The notes below the pieces were generated by a model that did no database searches, was not told the origin of the DNA, and saw nothing but the letters and a program-made list of their open reading frames with translations. Made by a program: the position numbers and the translations under genes. Positions 24,873 through 32,466 of a stretch of 64,000 bases of DNA are shown piece after piece. Position 1 is the stretch's first letter; each line of letters opens with the position of its first letter. The DNA lies in contig NZ_BCVP01000032.1 of NCBI RefSeq assembly GCF_001591805.1, positions 1 through 64,000 on the forward strand. Reading direction: 5' to 3'. Source of the stretch: Neobacillus novalis NBRC 102450 (GTDB lineage: Bacteria; Bacillota; Bacilli; Bacillales; Cytobacillaceae).

Positions 24873-25563
24873 GCGTAACCTCCGTTGCCCGTTTTTCAAT
24901 CAGCGGAATTAATTTTTCAGCAAAACCAATCGGTTCACAAAAAATAATATCTCCGTCTGACTTATCTAGTTCTCTCTTCATTTTGACGGTATAGCCTCCA
25001 GAAAACAAGAAGTGAGGAAGTATATAAATCTTCTTACCTGCTAGTTTTGCCGCCACATCATGATAGAAAACTGGCGTTGTGACAAAGGCCGTGTCAACCT
25101 TACTACCCATTTTCTCAGCCAAACCGATTGCTAGTTTTTCAAATTCAACTGCTGCTTCAGGGACTCGGCTCCCATGCCCCACCATCAGCACTGCGTCATC
25201 CATCTTGCCTTCAAAACCAGCCTCAACCAGCCTATCTACTAGAATTTCAACGATAATTTCATCAACACCGAGCGGCTTACTGTAGTGAAATTCAATATCT
25301 GTGTATTTTCTCAATACAGCAGGAATATCAATATTTGCATGAACCCCAGGCAATAAGAAAACAGGGACAACCGTGATTTCGCTTGCCCCTTGTTTGATAC
25401 ACGTTTCAATCGTCTGCGAGATGGATGGTTCAGCATGTTCAAGAAATCCATAGGCTTGGATGGCTGCCGCAGATTGGCGCATTACTTTTTTAATAAAAGA
25501 AACAAACTTCTCGTTTGCCGTTGCCCGTCGGCTTCCATGGGCAATGTAAATGACAGCCTCCAT
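24838..25563 (-). CDS. sirB: sirohydrochlorin ferrochelatase
   Basis: Inserts iron into sirohydrochlorin to give siroheme. 241 residues of two CbiX-like halves: IYIAHGSRRATANEKFVSF with the catalytic histidine, and VLMVGHGSRVPEAAVEFEKL with the equivalent in the second half. The second-half TTPVFYHDVAAKL and LPHFLFSGGYTVKMKREL are typical of SirB. 5 nt downstream of the cobA-hemD gene. Confidence 0.93.
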   Translation of the reverse strand: MEAVIYIAHGSRRATANEKFVSFIKKVMRQSAAAIQAYGFLEHAEPSISQTIETCIKQGASEITVVPVFLLPGVHANIDIPAVLRKYTDIEFHYSKPLGVDEIIVEILVDRLVEAGFEGKMDDAVLMVGHGSRVPEAAVEFEKLAIGLAEKMGSKVDTAFVTTPVFYHDVAAKLAGKKIYILPHFLFSGGYTVKMKRELDKSDGDIIFCEPIGFAEKLIPLIEKRATEVTHEFKLSDYVTA

Positions 25564-25568
25564 GACTC

Positions 25569-27026
25569 CTATTCCTCCTTTAGCGGTTGTCCTGCAAAGT
25601 ATTCAACCAATGCTTCTTTTGTTGCTCTCCTTGGCATTCCATTTGATGAAAGTCCAGCCATCTCCACAACGGCCAACGTTTGTTTTCCCATACTAACAAC
25701 CTGCAAATCTTTCATTAACTCCTGTACATCTATTCCACATCCCTTTAACCCTTCAATAAAAGGCTCCACTGATGCCCGGCAAGGGAAAACCATGGTGTTC
25801 ACATCTGCTTCCTCTAGCATTCTTTTAAAAATAGGCAGGAATTGGAGGTCGAGCTCTTTTCTACTGGTTATCCAACAGTCGGCTTTAGGGTGATTATTTT
25901 TTAACATGCTACTATCACCGACAATCAACAATTTGCCTGTCTCAGACATCTCGTCGATTAAATGGGGAGTCAAGCCGCGTTCCTGTAAGGCATTAATTGT
26001 TTTGATGGAAACACCAAAAACATCTGCTGTCACTCTTCTGATATCCACTCGATTTTCGATCATTGTTTTGAAAAATTCGCCGACACTTTCAGGTGATGTG
26101 AACAGGATTCCTTTATAGCTCGAAATGTTTGCTAGTAGATCTGAATGAATCGGTAAGGATATCCTTTTCCATTTTGGGAATTCAATCACATCCGCACCGT
26201 GCTCCATCAATTCCTTCGCTAATCCACTTTCACCCTCACCTGTACGTGCAAGCAGGATTTGCCGGCCATACAACGGCTTACGCTCAAACCAGCTGATTTT
26301 TTCCCGAAGTGAAATAACTTCACCGACTAGAATGATTGCGGGATTGGTGAACTTAGCCACTAACACCTTCTCGGAAATATCAGCGAGTGTCCCTTGCAAG
26401 GTTTTCTGGCGGCCAAATGTACCCCACTGAATCAAAATGACCGGTGTAGATGCTGGCTTGCCGTGTGTTACAAGATTCTCACAGATAAACGGTAAATTCC
26501 CCACTCCCATATAAAAAGCAATCGTATCGACACCACGGGCAAGGCCTTCCCAATCTAACAGTGGTTTGCCGTCCTTCGATTTGTCATGGGCGGTAACGAC
26601 GGCAAAGGATTCGGCATGCTCACGGTGGGTGACAGGAATTCCGGCATAAAGGGGGGCTGCAATCCCCGATGAAATGCCAGGCACGATTTCAAAAGGAATT
26701 TCGTATTGGGCGAGGGCCGCCGCTTCTTCGCCAACTCGGCCAAAAACGCCGGGGTCGCCGCCTTTTAAACGGACGACCAATTTTCCTGCTAATGCCTTCT
26801 CAACCAAAAGATCGTTAATGTTTTCCTGGCGCAAAATATGGCGGTCAGGCAATTTGCCGCAGTAAATTAACTCACAATCGCTTGTGGCAAATTCTAATAG
26901 TTTTGGATTAGCAAGCCGGTCATATAAAATGACTTCGGCCTGCTTAATGGCTTCCATTCCTTTGACGGTAATTAATCCAACGTCCCCTGGTCCTGCGCCT
27001 ACTAAAAATACTTTTCCTGTTTTCAT
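25569..27026 (-). CDS. cobA-hemD: uroporphyrinogen-III methyltransferase fused to uroporphyrinogen-III synthase
   Basis: A 485-residue bifunctional protein. The N-terminal 245 residues are a SUMT (VFLVGAGPGDVGLITVKGM, VRLKGGDPGVFGRVGEEA, VPGISSGIAAPLYAGIPVTHRE, PVILIQWGTFGRQ), which methylates uroporphyrinogen III to precorrin-2. The remainder resembles HemD (YGRQILLARTGEGESGLAKELMEHGADVIEFP, YKGILFTSPESVGEFF, TVFP-type end), which cyclises hydroxymethylbilane. The HemD part may instead be degenerate, since a housekeeping hemD normally exists in the hem operon. ATG at 27026 after GGAAGG; the longer frame reads through a repeat array and is wrong. Confidence 0.88.
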   Translation of the reverse strand: MKTGKVFLVGAGPGDVGLITVKGMEAIKQAEVILYDRLANPKLLEFATSDCELIYCGKLPDRHILRQENINDLLVEKALAGKLVVRLKGGDPGVFGRVGEEAAALAQYEIPFEIVPGISSGIAAPLYAGIPVTHREHAESFAVVTAHDKSKDGKPLLDWEGLARGVDTIAFYMGVGNLPFICENLVTHGKPASTPVILIQWGTFGRQKTLQGTLADISEKVLVAKFTNPAIILVGEVISLREKISWFERKPLYGRQILLARTGEGESGLAKELMEHGADVIEFPKWKRISLPIHSDLLANISSYKGILFTSPESVGEFFKTMIENRVDIRRVTADVFGVSIKTINALQERGLTPHLIDEMSETGKLLIVGDSSMLKNNHPKADCWITSRKELDLQFLPIFKRMLEEADVNTMVFPCRASVEPFIEGLKGCGIDVQELMKDLQVVSMGKQTLAVVEMAGLSSNGMPRRATKEALVEYFAGQPLKEE

Positions 27027-27079
27027 TCTGCAGCCTTCCTTCCCTGTTGCCGTGCTAGTAAGATCGTTGCTTTTTTCCG

Positions 27080-27135
27080 ATTCGCCGATAGATTTCAACG
27101 ATTCGCCGATAGAACATCCAAATTCGCCGATAAAA
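27080..27135. repeat. 21-bp-phased array, motif ATTCGCCGATA (3 units)
   Basis: Units at 27080, 27101 and 27122 (21 and 21 bp). Core ATTCGCCGATA with variable tails; a close relative of the motif at 4655. It fills the gap between nirD and cobA-hemD, so it is probably transcribed in the nitrite-siroheme operon. Confidence 0.8.
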
Positions 27136-27170
27136 TTTTTTTCCAGACCCGTTTTAGGCAAAAACTACAC

Positions 27171-27491
27171 CTATAATACGATAAAAACGATATCTTCTTC
27201 TCTTTCTACCTTAAATGTCCTTACTTGCCCCTCATCCGGTGCTTGAACCTTGCCATCTAATAATGAAATCTTCCAATCATAGAAGGGACAGTAAACATAT
27301 TCACCGCTGACAAGCCCTTCCGAAAGGACACCGCCCTTTGGATGGGGACTGCGATTTTCTAGCGCGTAAACCTTGCCGTTTGTGACCTTAAATAGTGCAA
27401 TTTCAGTGTTATCAATTTTAATAGAATAACCTGCTCTAGCCTTTAGATTTGAATAGTTTACCACTGGAATTCGTGTTAATGTTGTAATCAT
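27171..27491 (-). CDS. nirD: nitrite reductase small subunit
   Basis: Partner of NirB in assimilatory or ammonium-forming NADH nitrite reductase. 106 residues with a Rieske-like fold: VYALENRSPHPKGGVLSEGLVSGEYVYCPFYDWKISLLDGKVQAPDEG. The usual cluster ligands are incomplete: the first pair reads RSPH and the second CPFYDW, so one cysteine and one histidine are replaced. This agrees with NirD forms that keep the fold without an iron-sulfur cluster. 6 nt after nirB. Confidence 0.92.
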   Translation of the reverse strand: MITTLTRIPVVNYSNLKARAGYSIKIDNTEIALFKVTNGKVYALENRSPHPKGGVLSEGLVSGEYVYCPFYDWKISLLDGKVQAPDEGQVRTFKVEREEDIVFIVL

Positions 27492-27497
27492 TTGGCA

Positions 27498-29912
27498 TCA
27501 CTCCCCAACCTTGATAGTATGCTGTGTGTAATATTTATCTTGTATTTCTTCATTTTGAATGGCTTCGTTCCAAGGCTCGATATACTTTTTCAATGTTTGA
27601 TCCATCCGCTCGTTTAAAGCTCTACGAGTTTCCTCATCTTCCAAGACTTCCTTCACATGATCCAAACCTACGCGTTCCACCCACTTTGAAGTACGCTCTA
27701 AATAATTCGCTGTTTCCCGGTAGTATTGGAGGTAGGCGCCCGTCATTTCCATAACGTCTTTTTGCGTTTTCACGGTGCATAGCAAGTCGCCAGGACGAAG
27801 GTCAACACCGCCGTTACCAGCAACATAAATCTCCCAGCCGCCATCGATACCGACGAAGCCGATGTCTTTAATTCCTGCTTCAGAACAGTTCCTTGGGCAG
27901 GCAGATACTCCCATTTTCACCTTGTGCGGGGTATCTAGACGTTCAAACTTTTTCTCAAGCTCAATGCCAAGTGCCATTGAATCCTGCGTACCGTAGCGGC
28001 AGAATTGTGCGCCGACACAGGTTTTTACGGTGCGAAGTGTTTTTCCGTAAGCATAGCCGGATGGCATATCAAGCTCTTCCCACATCGCTGGCAGGTCTTC
28101 TTTTTTCACACCGAACAAGCCAATCCGCTGTCCGCCGGTTAATTTTACTAGTGGTACGTTGTACTTTTCTGCGACCTCTGCGATTTTTTTCAAATCAGCT
28201 GCTGTTGTAACCCCGCCGTACATTCGTGGGACAACGGAGTAAGTTCCGTCCTTCTGAATGTTGGCGTGCATTTTTTCATTGACGAGGCGGGAATCACGGT
28301 CATCCTTGTATTCATCCAGGTGAATCATGCCAAGGTAATAGTTGATGGCCGGACGGCATTTCGTACAGCCTTCCTCATTATTCCACTCCAGGACGATCAT
28401 GACTTCCTTCACACTCGTTAAGCCCTTCGTCTTGATTTCTGCCATCAATTCCTCACGACTCAAAGTCGTACAGCCGCAAATGCTTGTTTTTTGCGCCGCA
28501 GCGGCATCGAATTGGTCACCCAGTGTATAGGCAAGAATGCTGCTGACCATTGGCTTACAGCGTCCGCAAGATCGTCCGGCATTTGTGCAATGGCTGACTT
28601 GATCAAGTGTCGTGAGGCCTTGTGTTTGAATCGCTTCAACAATTGCCCCTTTTGTCACCCCATTACAGCCGCAAACGAGTTCATCATTTGGCATAGAGGC
28701 AATATCATCATTCGCTCCGGCTCCCGAACATTCATTTTGAAAAATGGAAACCCCGCTAATATCTTCTTTTTTCGTCAGCATCCGGAACAGCTTTGTACTG
28801 TCCTTTGTGTCGCCGTAAAGGACGATCCCGACAATCAAGTTATTTCTCGTTAAGACCCGTTTATAAATTCCGTCATATTCGTTGTAAATCATGATTGATT
28901 TCGTTGAACCATCTTCAAAAATTTCTCCTGCAGAGAAAAGGTCAACACCTGCCACCTTTAATTGCGTCCCAGTAACAGATCCTGCATATGGTTTCGCTTC
29001 ACCCACACAAATCCGTTCTGCAAGGACTTTTCCTTGTTCATATAATGGCGCAACCAAGCCATAAACAATTTCTCTGTGCTCAGCACATTCCCCTACCGCA
29101 TAAGCATTAGGTACGCTGGTTTCCATGAAGTCATTGACGACAATGCCGCGATTGACGTAGATGCCGCTGTTTTTCGCGACTTCAGTATTGGATTTAATCC
29201 CAATCGCCATCACCACTAAATCAGCTTCGACTTCCGAGCTGTCTTTAAAGCGCAGACCTGTGACGCGTTCGTCTCCAAGGATTTCGATGGTTTCTTTTTC
29301 CATTAAGAAGTTCATGCCTTGGGATTCAAGCTCTGCTCTTAGCAGCGACGAGGCAATCGGATCGAGCTGGCGTTCCATTAGGTGCGGCATTAAATGGACA
29401 ACGTCGACTTTCATTCCAAGATTTAGTAAACCTCTAGCAGCTTCAAGACCGAGCAGACCGCCGCCGATAACCACGGCCTTTTTATACTGCTCAGCAGACT
29501 TGATCATCATTTCACAATCTTGGATATCACGAAACCCTGTTACGCCAATTTTATCTGCACCTGGAATTGGCAGGATGAAGGAATTGGATCCAGTCGCAAT
29601 AATCAAATCATCATACTCGACTTCTCGTCCTTGATTGCTGATGACTTGCTTGGCCTCCACATCAATTTTCACAACGGTTTCACCGGTAAATAATTGAATC
29701 CTGTTTTCCTTATACCAATCTAGCGGATTAATAATGATCTCATCAAAATTAGTATCACCCTGAAGAATATTCGATAATTTAATTCGATTATAGTTTGGAT
29801 ATGGCTCTTGTCCAAAAATAGTTATTTCAAATTGTTCCGGTGACAGTTTAAGGATTTCTTCAATCGTTCTGACACCAGCCATTCCATTTCCAATCATCAC
29901 TAATTTTTTCAT
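27498..29912 (-). CDS. nirB: nitrite reductase [NAD(P)H] large subunit
   Basis: Siroheme-dependent reduction of nitrite to ammonium. 804 residues in the standard order: FAD/NAD(P)H domain with MIGNGMAGVRT at the N-terminus and VVIGGGLLGLEAARGL near residue 150; two BFD-type [2Fe-2S] modules (ELVCGCNGVTKGAIVEAI with CGRCKP, then SICGCTTLSREEL with CTKCRP); then sulfite/nitrite reductase halves with the siroheme-4Fe4S cysteines in TCVGAQFCRYG and CPRNCSEAGIKDIGF. It heads the operon nirB-nirD-cobA/hemD-sirB-sirC, which couples enzyme and cofactor. Two FNR-type boxes precede it. Confidence 0.96.
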   Translation of the reverse strand: MKKLVMIGNGMAGVRTIEEILKLSPEQFEITIFGQEPYPNYNRIKLSNILQGDTNFDEIIINPLDWYKENRIQLFTGETVVKIDVEAKQVISNQGREVEYDDLIIATGSNSFILPIPGADKIGVTGFRDIQDCEMMIKSAEQYKKAVVIGGGLLGLEAARGLLNLGMKVDVVHLMPHLMERQLDPIASSLLRAELESQGMNFLMEKETIEILGDERVTGLRFKDSSEVEADLVVMAIGIKSNTEVAKNSGIYVNRGIVVNDFMETSVPNAYAVGECAEHREIVYGLVAPLYEQGKVLAERICVGEAKPYAGSVTGTQLKVAGVDLFSAGEIFEDGSTKSIMIYNEYDGIYKRVLTRNNLIVGIVLYGDTKDSTKLFRMLTKKEDISGVSIFQNECSGAGANDDIASMPNDELVCGCNGVTKGAIVEAIQTQGLTTLDQVSHCTNAGRSCGRCKPMVSSILAYTLGDQFDAAAAQKTSICGCTTLSREELMAEIKTKGLTSVKEVMIVLEWNNEEGCTKCRPAINYYLGMIHLDEYKDDRDSRLVNEKMHANIQKDGTYSVVPRMYGGVTTAADLKKIAEVAEKYNVPLVKLTGGQRIGLFGVKKEDLPAMWEELDMPSGYAYGKTLRTVKTCVGAQFCRYGTQDSMALGIELEKKFERLDTPHKVKMGVSACPRNCSEAGIKDIGFVGIDGGWEIYVAGNGGVDLRPGDLLCTVKTQKDVMEMTGAYLQYYRETANYLERTSKWVERVGLDHVKEVLEDEETRRALNERMDQTLKKYIEPWNEAIQNEEIQDKYYTQHTIKVGE

Positions 29913-29977
29913 TTTCGATCGCTCCCTATATGTTTAATCATACATTTCAAGTTAAGTAAGGTTTTCTTTATAGTTAA

Positions 29978-30049
29978 ATTGTAAACTCCACGACTTTAAA
30001 AATTTGTGAGGTACGTCACACTCAATCCTTATATGTGAATGGTTTCACA
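29978..30049 (-). promoter_or_regulatory. FNR-type promoter of nirB
   Basis: Two perfect TGTGA-N6-TCACA palindromes lie at 30005-30020 and 30034-30049, centres 29 bp apart. A TACAAT -10 at 29978-29983 places the nearer box about 41.5 bp upstream of the expected start point, the textbook class II activator position. No good -35 is seen, consistent with activation. The operon is therefore probably induced by Fnr under oxygen limitation; CRP-like factors share this consensus, but Bacilli use Fnr with it. Confidence 0.75.
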
Positions 30050-30080
30050 ATATTGTCATAATGGCCTTACCAAAAGTAAA

Positions 30081-30110
30081 AGAAGGTGCCTCCATTGGAG
30101 ACACCTTCTT
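30081..30110. terminator. terminator between nirB promoter region and membrane-protein gene
   Basis: AGAAGGTGCCTCC and GGAGACACCTTCT form a near-perfect 13-pair stem with a loop of 4 nt. It ends the 30115 gene on the minus strand and insulates nirB. Confidence 0.85.
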
Positions 30111-30114
30111 GTTA

Positions 30115-31101
30115 TTAGGCCGGCTGCCTATTCTTTTTCACTAGTGGAATTGGTTTGACAAGAGTAGTTATTACCGGAACTAGGACACCCACTATCACAA
30201 CCGGAACAAGCTCCCACAATACCAGCGGCGGTGTAATCAGCCATCCTGATTGATGGATACCATACAGAACAAGGAAATAGCCTATGCTGCCAATAAGCCC
30301 GGCCAGCCAGTTCATTTTTCTAAACAATAAATAGCACAGCGGAATCAATAGTAGTGTAATCGGTACATAAGAGGTCGGGTAATGAACCGCTGCAAAAATT
30401 CCTTTGCCGACAAATCTTAATAAAATATAGAGCGCTGCGGCCATGACAGGTATAGTAAAATCTCGAAAAATTCGAATGATAAAGACCGTCAGCAGTGCAA
30501 CCATTAGCACAGAATAAATCGGGTAGACCCACACCGGAATACCGCCAAAAATTTGTGACGCCGGGTCAGAGATAAGTTCGAGAATTTCTGGTGAGGCAAT
30601 CGATTTTCCCTGCATGTATTGATCATAGGAAATCGCGCCATTTTCCTGCTGCATATTCGGGAACATCAAACATTCAAGTAAAAACATTGCGAACCAAGTA
30701 TGCATCGACTTCCAGGTCGGCTTTACATCCCTCGTATACAAGTAGTAGCCGCGCCAAACCCCAAAAATCATAATATCAGTGGCAATGTAATAAATAAAGT
30801 GGGTCGGGCTCCACGTTGTTAAATCAATTCCATAAGCAATATGATAGGTAAAATCTAAAGGAATGCCGATTAGGAATAATACATAGCCAATCGTAATCAG
30901 ATTTCGTGAAAATCGGTCCATAAAATGGGAGCGCCGCCACTCTTGAAATAACAAATACGCTCCTAGGGCAAATCCAAGTGTATTGACAATATGGGGAATA
31001 GAATATTCCTCAAACAAATACTTAAAGTGATACGATGCATCCCAGGCAGAACCAATAAATTTTAATAAAAAGGCTACTACCCATAATCGATAATATTTCA
31101 A
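30115..31101 (-). CDS. polytopic membrane protein with duplicated D-x3-H-x(11-13)-H motif
   Basis: A 328-residue protein with about nine hydrophobic segments and no family I can name. Two internal repeats in the N-terminal third share a pattern: D21-A-S-Y-H25 with H37 (IPH), and D83-F-T-Y-H87 with H101 (SPTH). D-x3-H-x12-H is the copper-site pattern of PmoC/AmoC in particulate methane and ammonia monooxygenases (known from that family), so a metal site is plausible; overall homology to PmoC is not claimed. Downstream of a 75-residue membrane protein gene (22 nt gap) and divergent from a His-rich lipoprotein gene. Confidence 0.7.
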   Translation of the reverse strand: MKYYRLWVVAFLLKFIGSAWDASYHFKYLFEEYSIPHIVNTLGFALGAYLLFQEWRRSHFMDRFSRNLITIGYVLFLIGIPLDFTYHIAYGIDLTTWSPTHFIYYIATDIMIFGVWRGYYLYTRDVKPTWKSMHTWFAMFLLECLMFPNMQQENGAISYDQYMQGKSIASPEILELISDPASQIFGGIPVWVYPIYSVLMVALLTVFIIRIFRDFTIPVMAAALYILLRFVGKGIFAAVHYPTSYVPITLLLIPLCYLLFRKMNWLAGLIGSIGYFLVLYGIHQSGWLITPPLVLWELVPVVIVGVLVPVITTLVKPIPLVKKNRQPA

Positions 31102-31123
31102 TTTCTCATCCCCTCTCCTGACC

Positions 31124-31351
31124 TTATCCTAATAAGTCAAATGGATCTCCCAAAATGGCGATTAGGATATAATTAATAGCTATGGCGACACCGAACACGA
31201 TTCCGGCATTTCGTACATTTTTTTGGGTGAATAATTTATACATAAATACAATTCCTGCTGTGACGACAAATACGTTACAGGTTAAAAATGTCCAAAGCAT
31301 ACTCTCACTATGCGCGACGGTTGTAACATGCAATAAATATAACAGTATCAA
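31124..31351 (-). CDS. small membrane protein (TTG start)
   Basis: A 75-residue protein with two to three hydrophobic segments (LYLLHVTTVAH, MLWTFLTCNVFVVTAGIVFMYKLF, AGIVFGVAIAINYILIAIL). The TTG at 31351 lies 9 nt after GGAGG; the longer frame to 31444 has no ribosome site and a non-hydrophobic leader. Contains one HV..VAH pair near the N-terminus. Precedes the 328-residue membrane protein with a short gap and is presumably its partner. Not recognised. Confidence 0.65.
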   Translation of the reverse strand: MILLYLLHVTTVAHSESMLWTFLTCNVFVVTAGIVFMYKLFTQKNVRNAGIVFGVAIAINYILIAILGDPFDLLG

Positions 31352-31576
31352 TTGCTCTTTCCTCCAAAACCTGCATGATATTAAGAAATCCGATGCTGCC
31401 AACCTTCTTTTTAGAAGACGAATTTTCCAGCTAAAATGTTTCATTTCTGACTTTATTCTTTATTCTATCATTAATTTTAGCGCAATTGGCTATTTATTTA
31501 CAGTAAATTCTTGCACTGGCTGAATCAGGTAATGTACATTAGATTAATGGACTATGCTTTGAAAGGAGAATATCCC

Positions 31577-32389
31577 GTGAAACAAATTGTTATCAGCATT
31601 TTACTATTATCAGTTGTATTTCTAACTGCCTGCAATTCAATAAAAGTCCCTAAATCGACAATGGATCATAAAATGAGTGCCACCCCTACCAATGTGGTTC
31701 CAACTAAATCCGAATGGACATTAACAGACTACCCGCAAGCTAACGTAAAAATTCCGATTTCCATTTTAATTATGGATAAGACTGGTAAACCGGTTAAAAC
31801 ATTTGAAACGGTTCACGAGAAAAAGATGCATTTATTTATCGTTAGTAAAGATTTAGCTTATTTTTCCCACATCCACCCAAAGTATGAAGGCAATGGCAAA
31901 TTTGATATTACGACAACCTTCCCTGCCGGAGGAGACTACAAGATTATTGCTGAGTCTACACCAAAAGGCGGTGGTGATAGCAGCGTAGAAACTCACTGGG
32001 TTCATGTTGAAGGAGAGCCTGCGAAGGAAGAACCACTTATACCAGATGAGGCGTTTACCAAAGTGGTTGATGGAAAAAAAGTAACGCTCACATTTAGCCA
32101 ACTTGCTGCCGGAAAGACGCTGCATATGACGTTTACCATCACTGACGCAAAAACCAACAAACCGATCAAAAATCTTCAGCCCTATTTAGGGGCGATGGGT
32201 CATACGGTTGCCATCAGTGCGGATGCTGAAAAATACTTACACATTCACCCAATGACCACTTCAGGAAATGGGCCGAGTGTAATCTTTATGACGATTTTCC
32301 CTGAAAAAGGCGTCTATAAAATCTGGGGACAATTTAAACACGAAGGGAAAATATTGACCGTACCGTTTGTTGTAAATGTACCAAAATAG
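31577..32389 (+). CDS. His-rich two-domain lipoprotein, probable metal-binding
   Basis: A 270-residue lipoprotein: signal peptide with lipobox LTAC (Cys19), a linker with DHKM, then two similar beta-rich domains of about 100 residues. Each carries a histidine motif: H80, M84, H85 with YFSHIHP (H98, H100), and M207-G-H209 with YLHIHPM (H222, H224). The first reads KKMHLFIVSKDLAYFSHIHP, a pattern of surface copper or heavy-metal binding domains. GTG start at 31577 after AAGGAGA. Divergently transcribed from the membrane pair at 30115-31351, which has its own His motifs. Metal binding is inferred. Confidence 0.75.
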   Translation: MKQIVISILLLSVVFLTACNSIKVPKSTMDHKMSATPTNVVPTKSEWTLTDYPQANVKIPISILIMDKTGKPVKTFETVHEKKMHLFIVSKDLAYFSHIHPKYEGNGKFDITTTFPAGGDYKIIAESTPKGGGDSSVETHWVHVEGEPAKEEPLIPDEAFTKVVDGKKVTLTFSQLAAGKTLHMTFTITDAKTNKPIKNLQPYLGAMGHTVAISADAEKYLHIHPMTTSGNGPSVIFMTIFPEKGVYKIWGQFKHEGKILTVPFVVNVPK

Positions 32390-32420
32390 GTGCCACAGTC
32401 GCGCCCCGAATTTTGTCGAA

Positions 32421-32466
32421 AAAACACCTCTTCCCTGTAACGATTGAGAAGAGGTGTTTCTTTATT
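32421..32466. terminator. bidirectional terminator between lipoprotein and P5C dehydrogenase genes
   Basis: AAACACCTCTTC (32422-32433) and GAAGAGGTGTTT (32448-32459), a 12-pair perfect stem, with T-rich flanks on both sides. Confidence 0.85.

Noticed and set aside
24872..24899. Upstream start for sirC
   Set aside because: The internal ATG at 24872 has a clean GGAGG and matches the family start.
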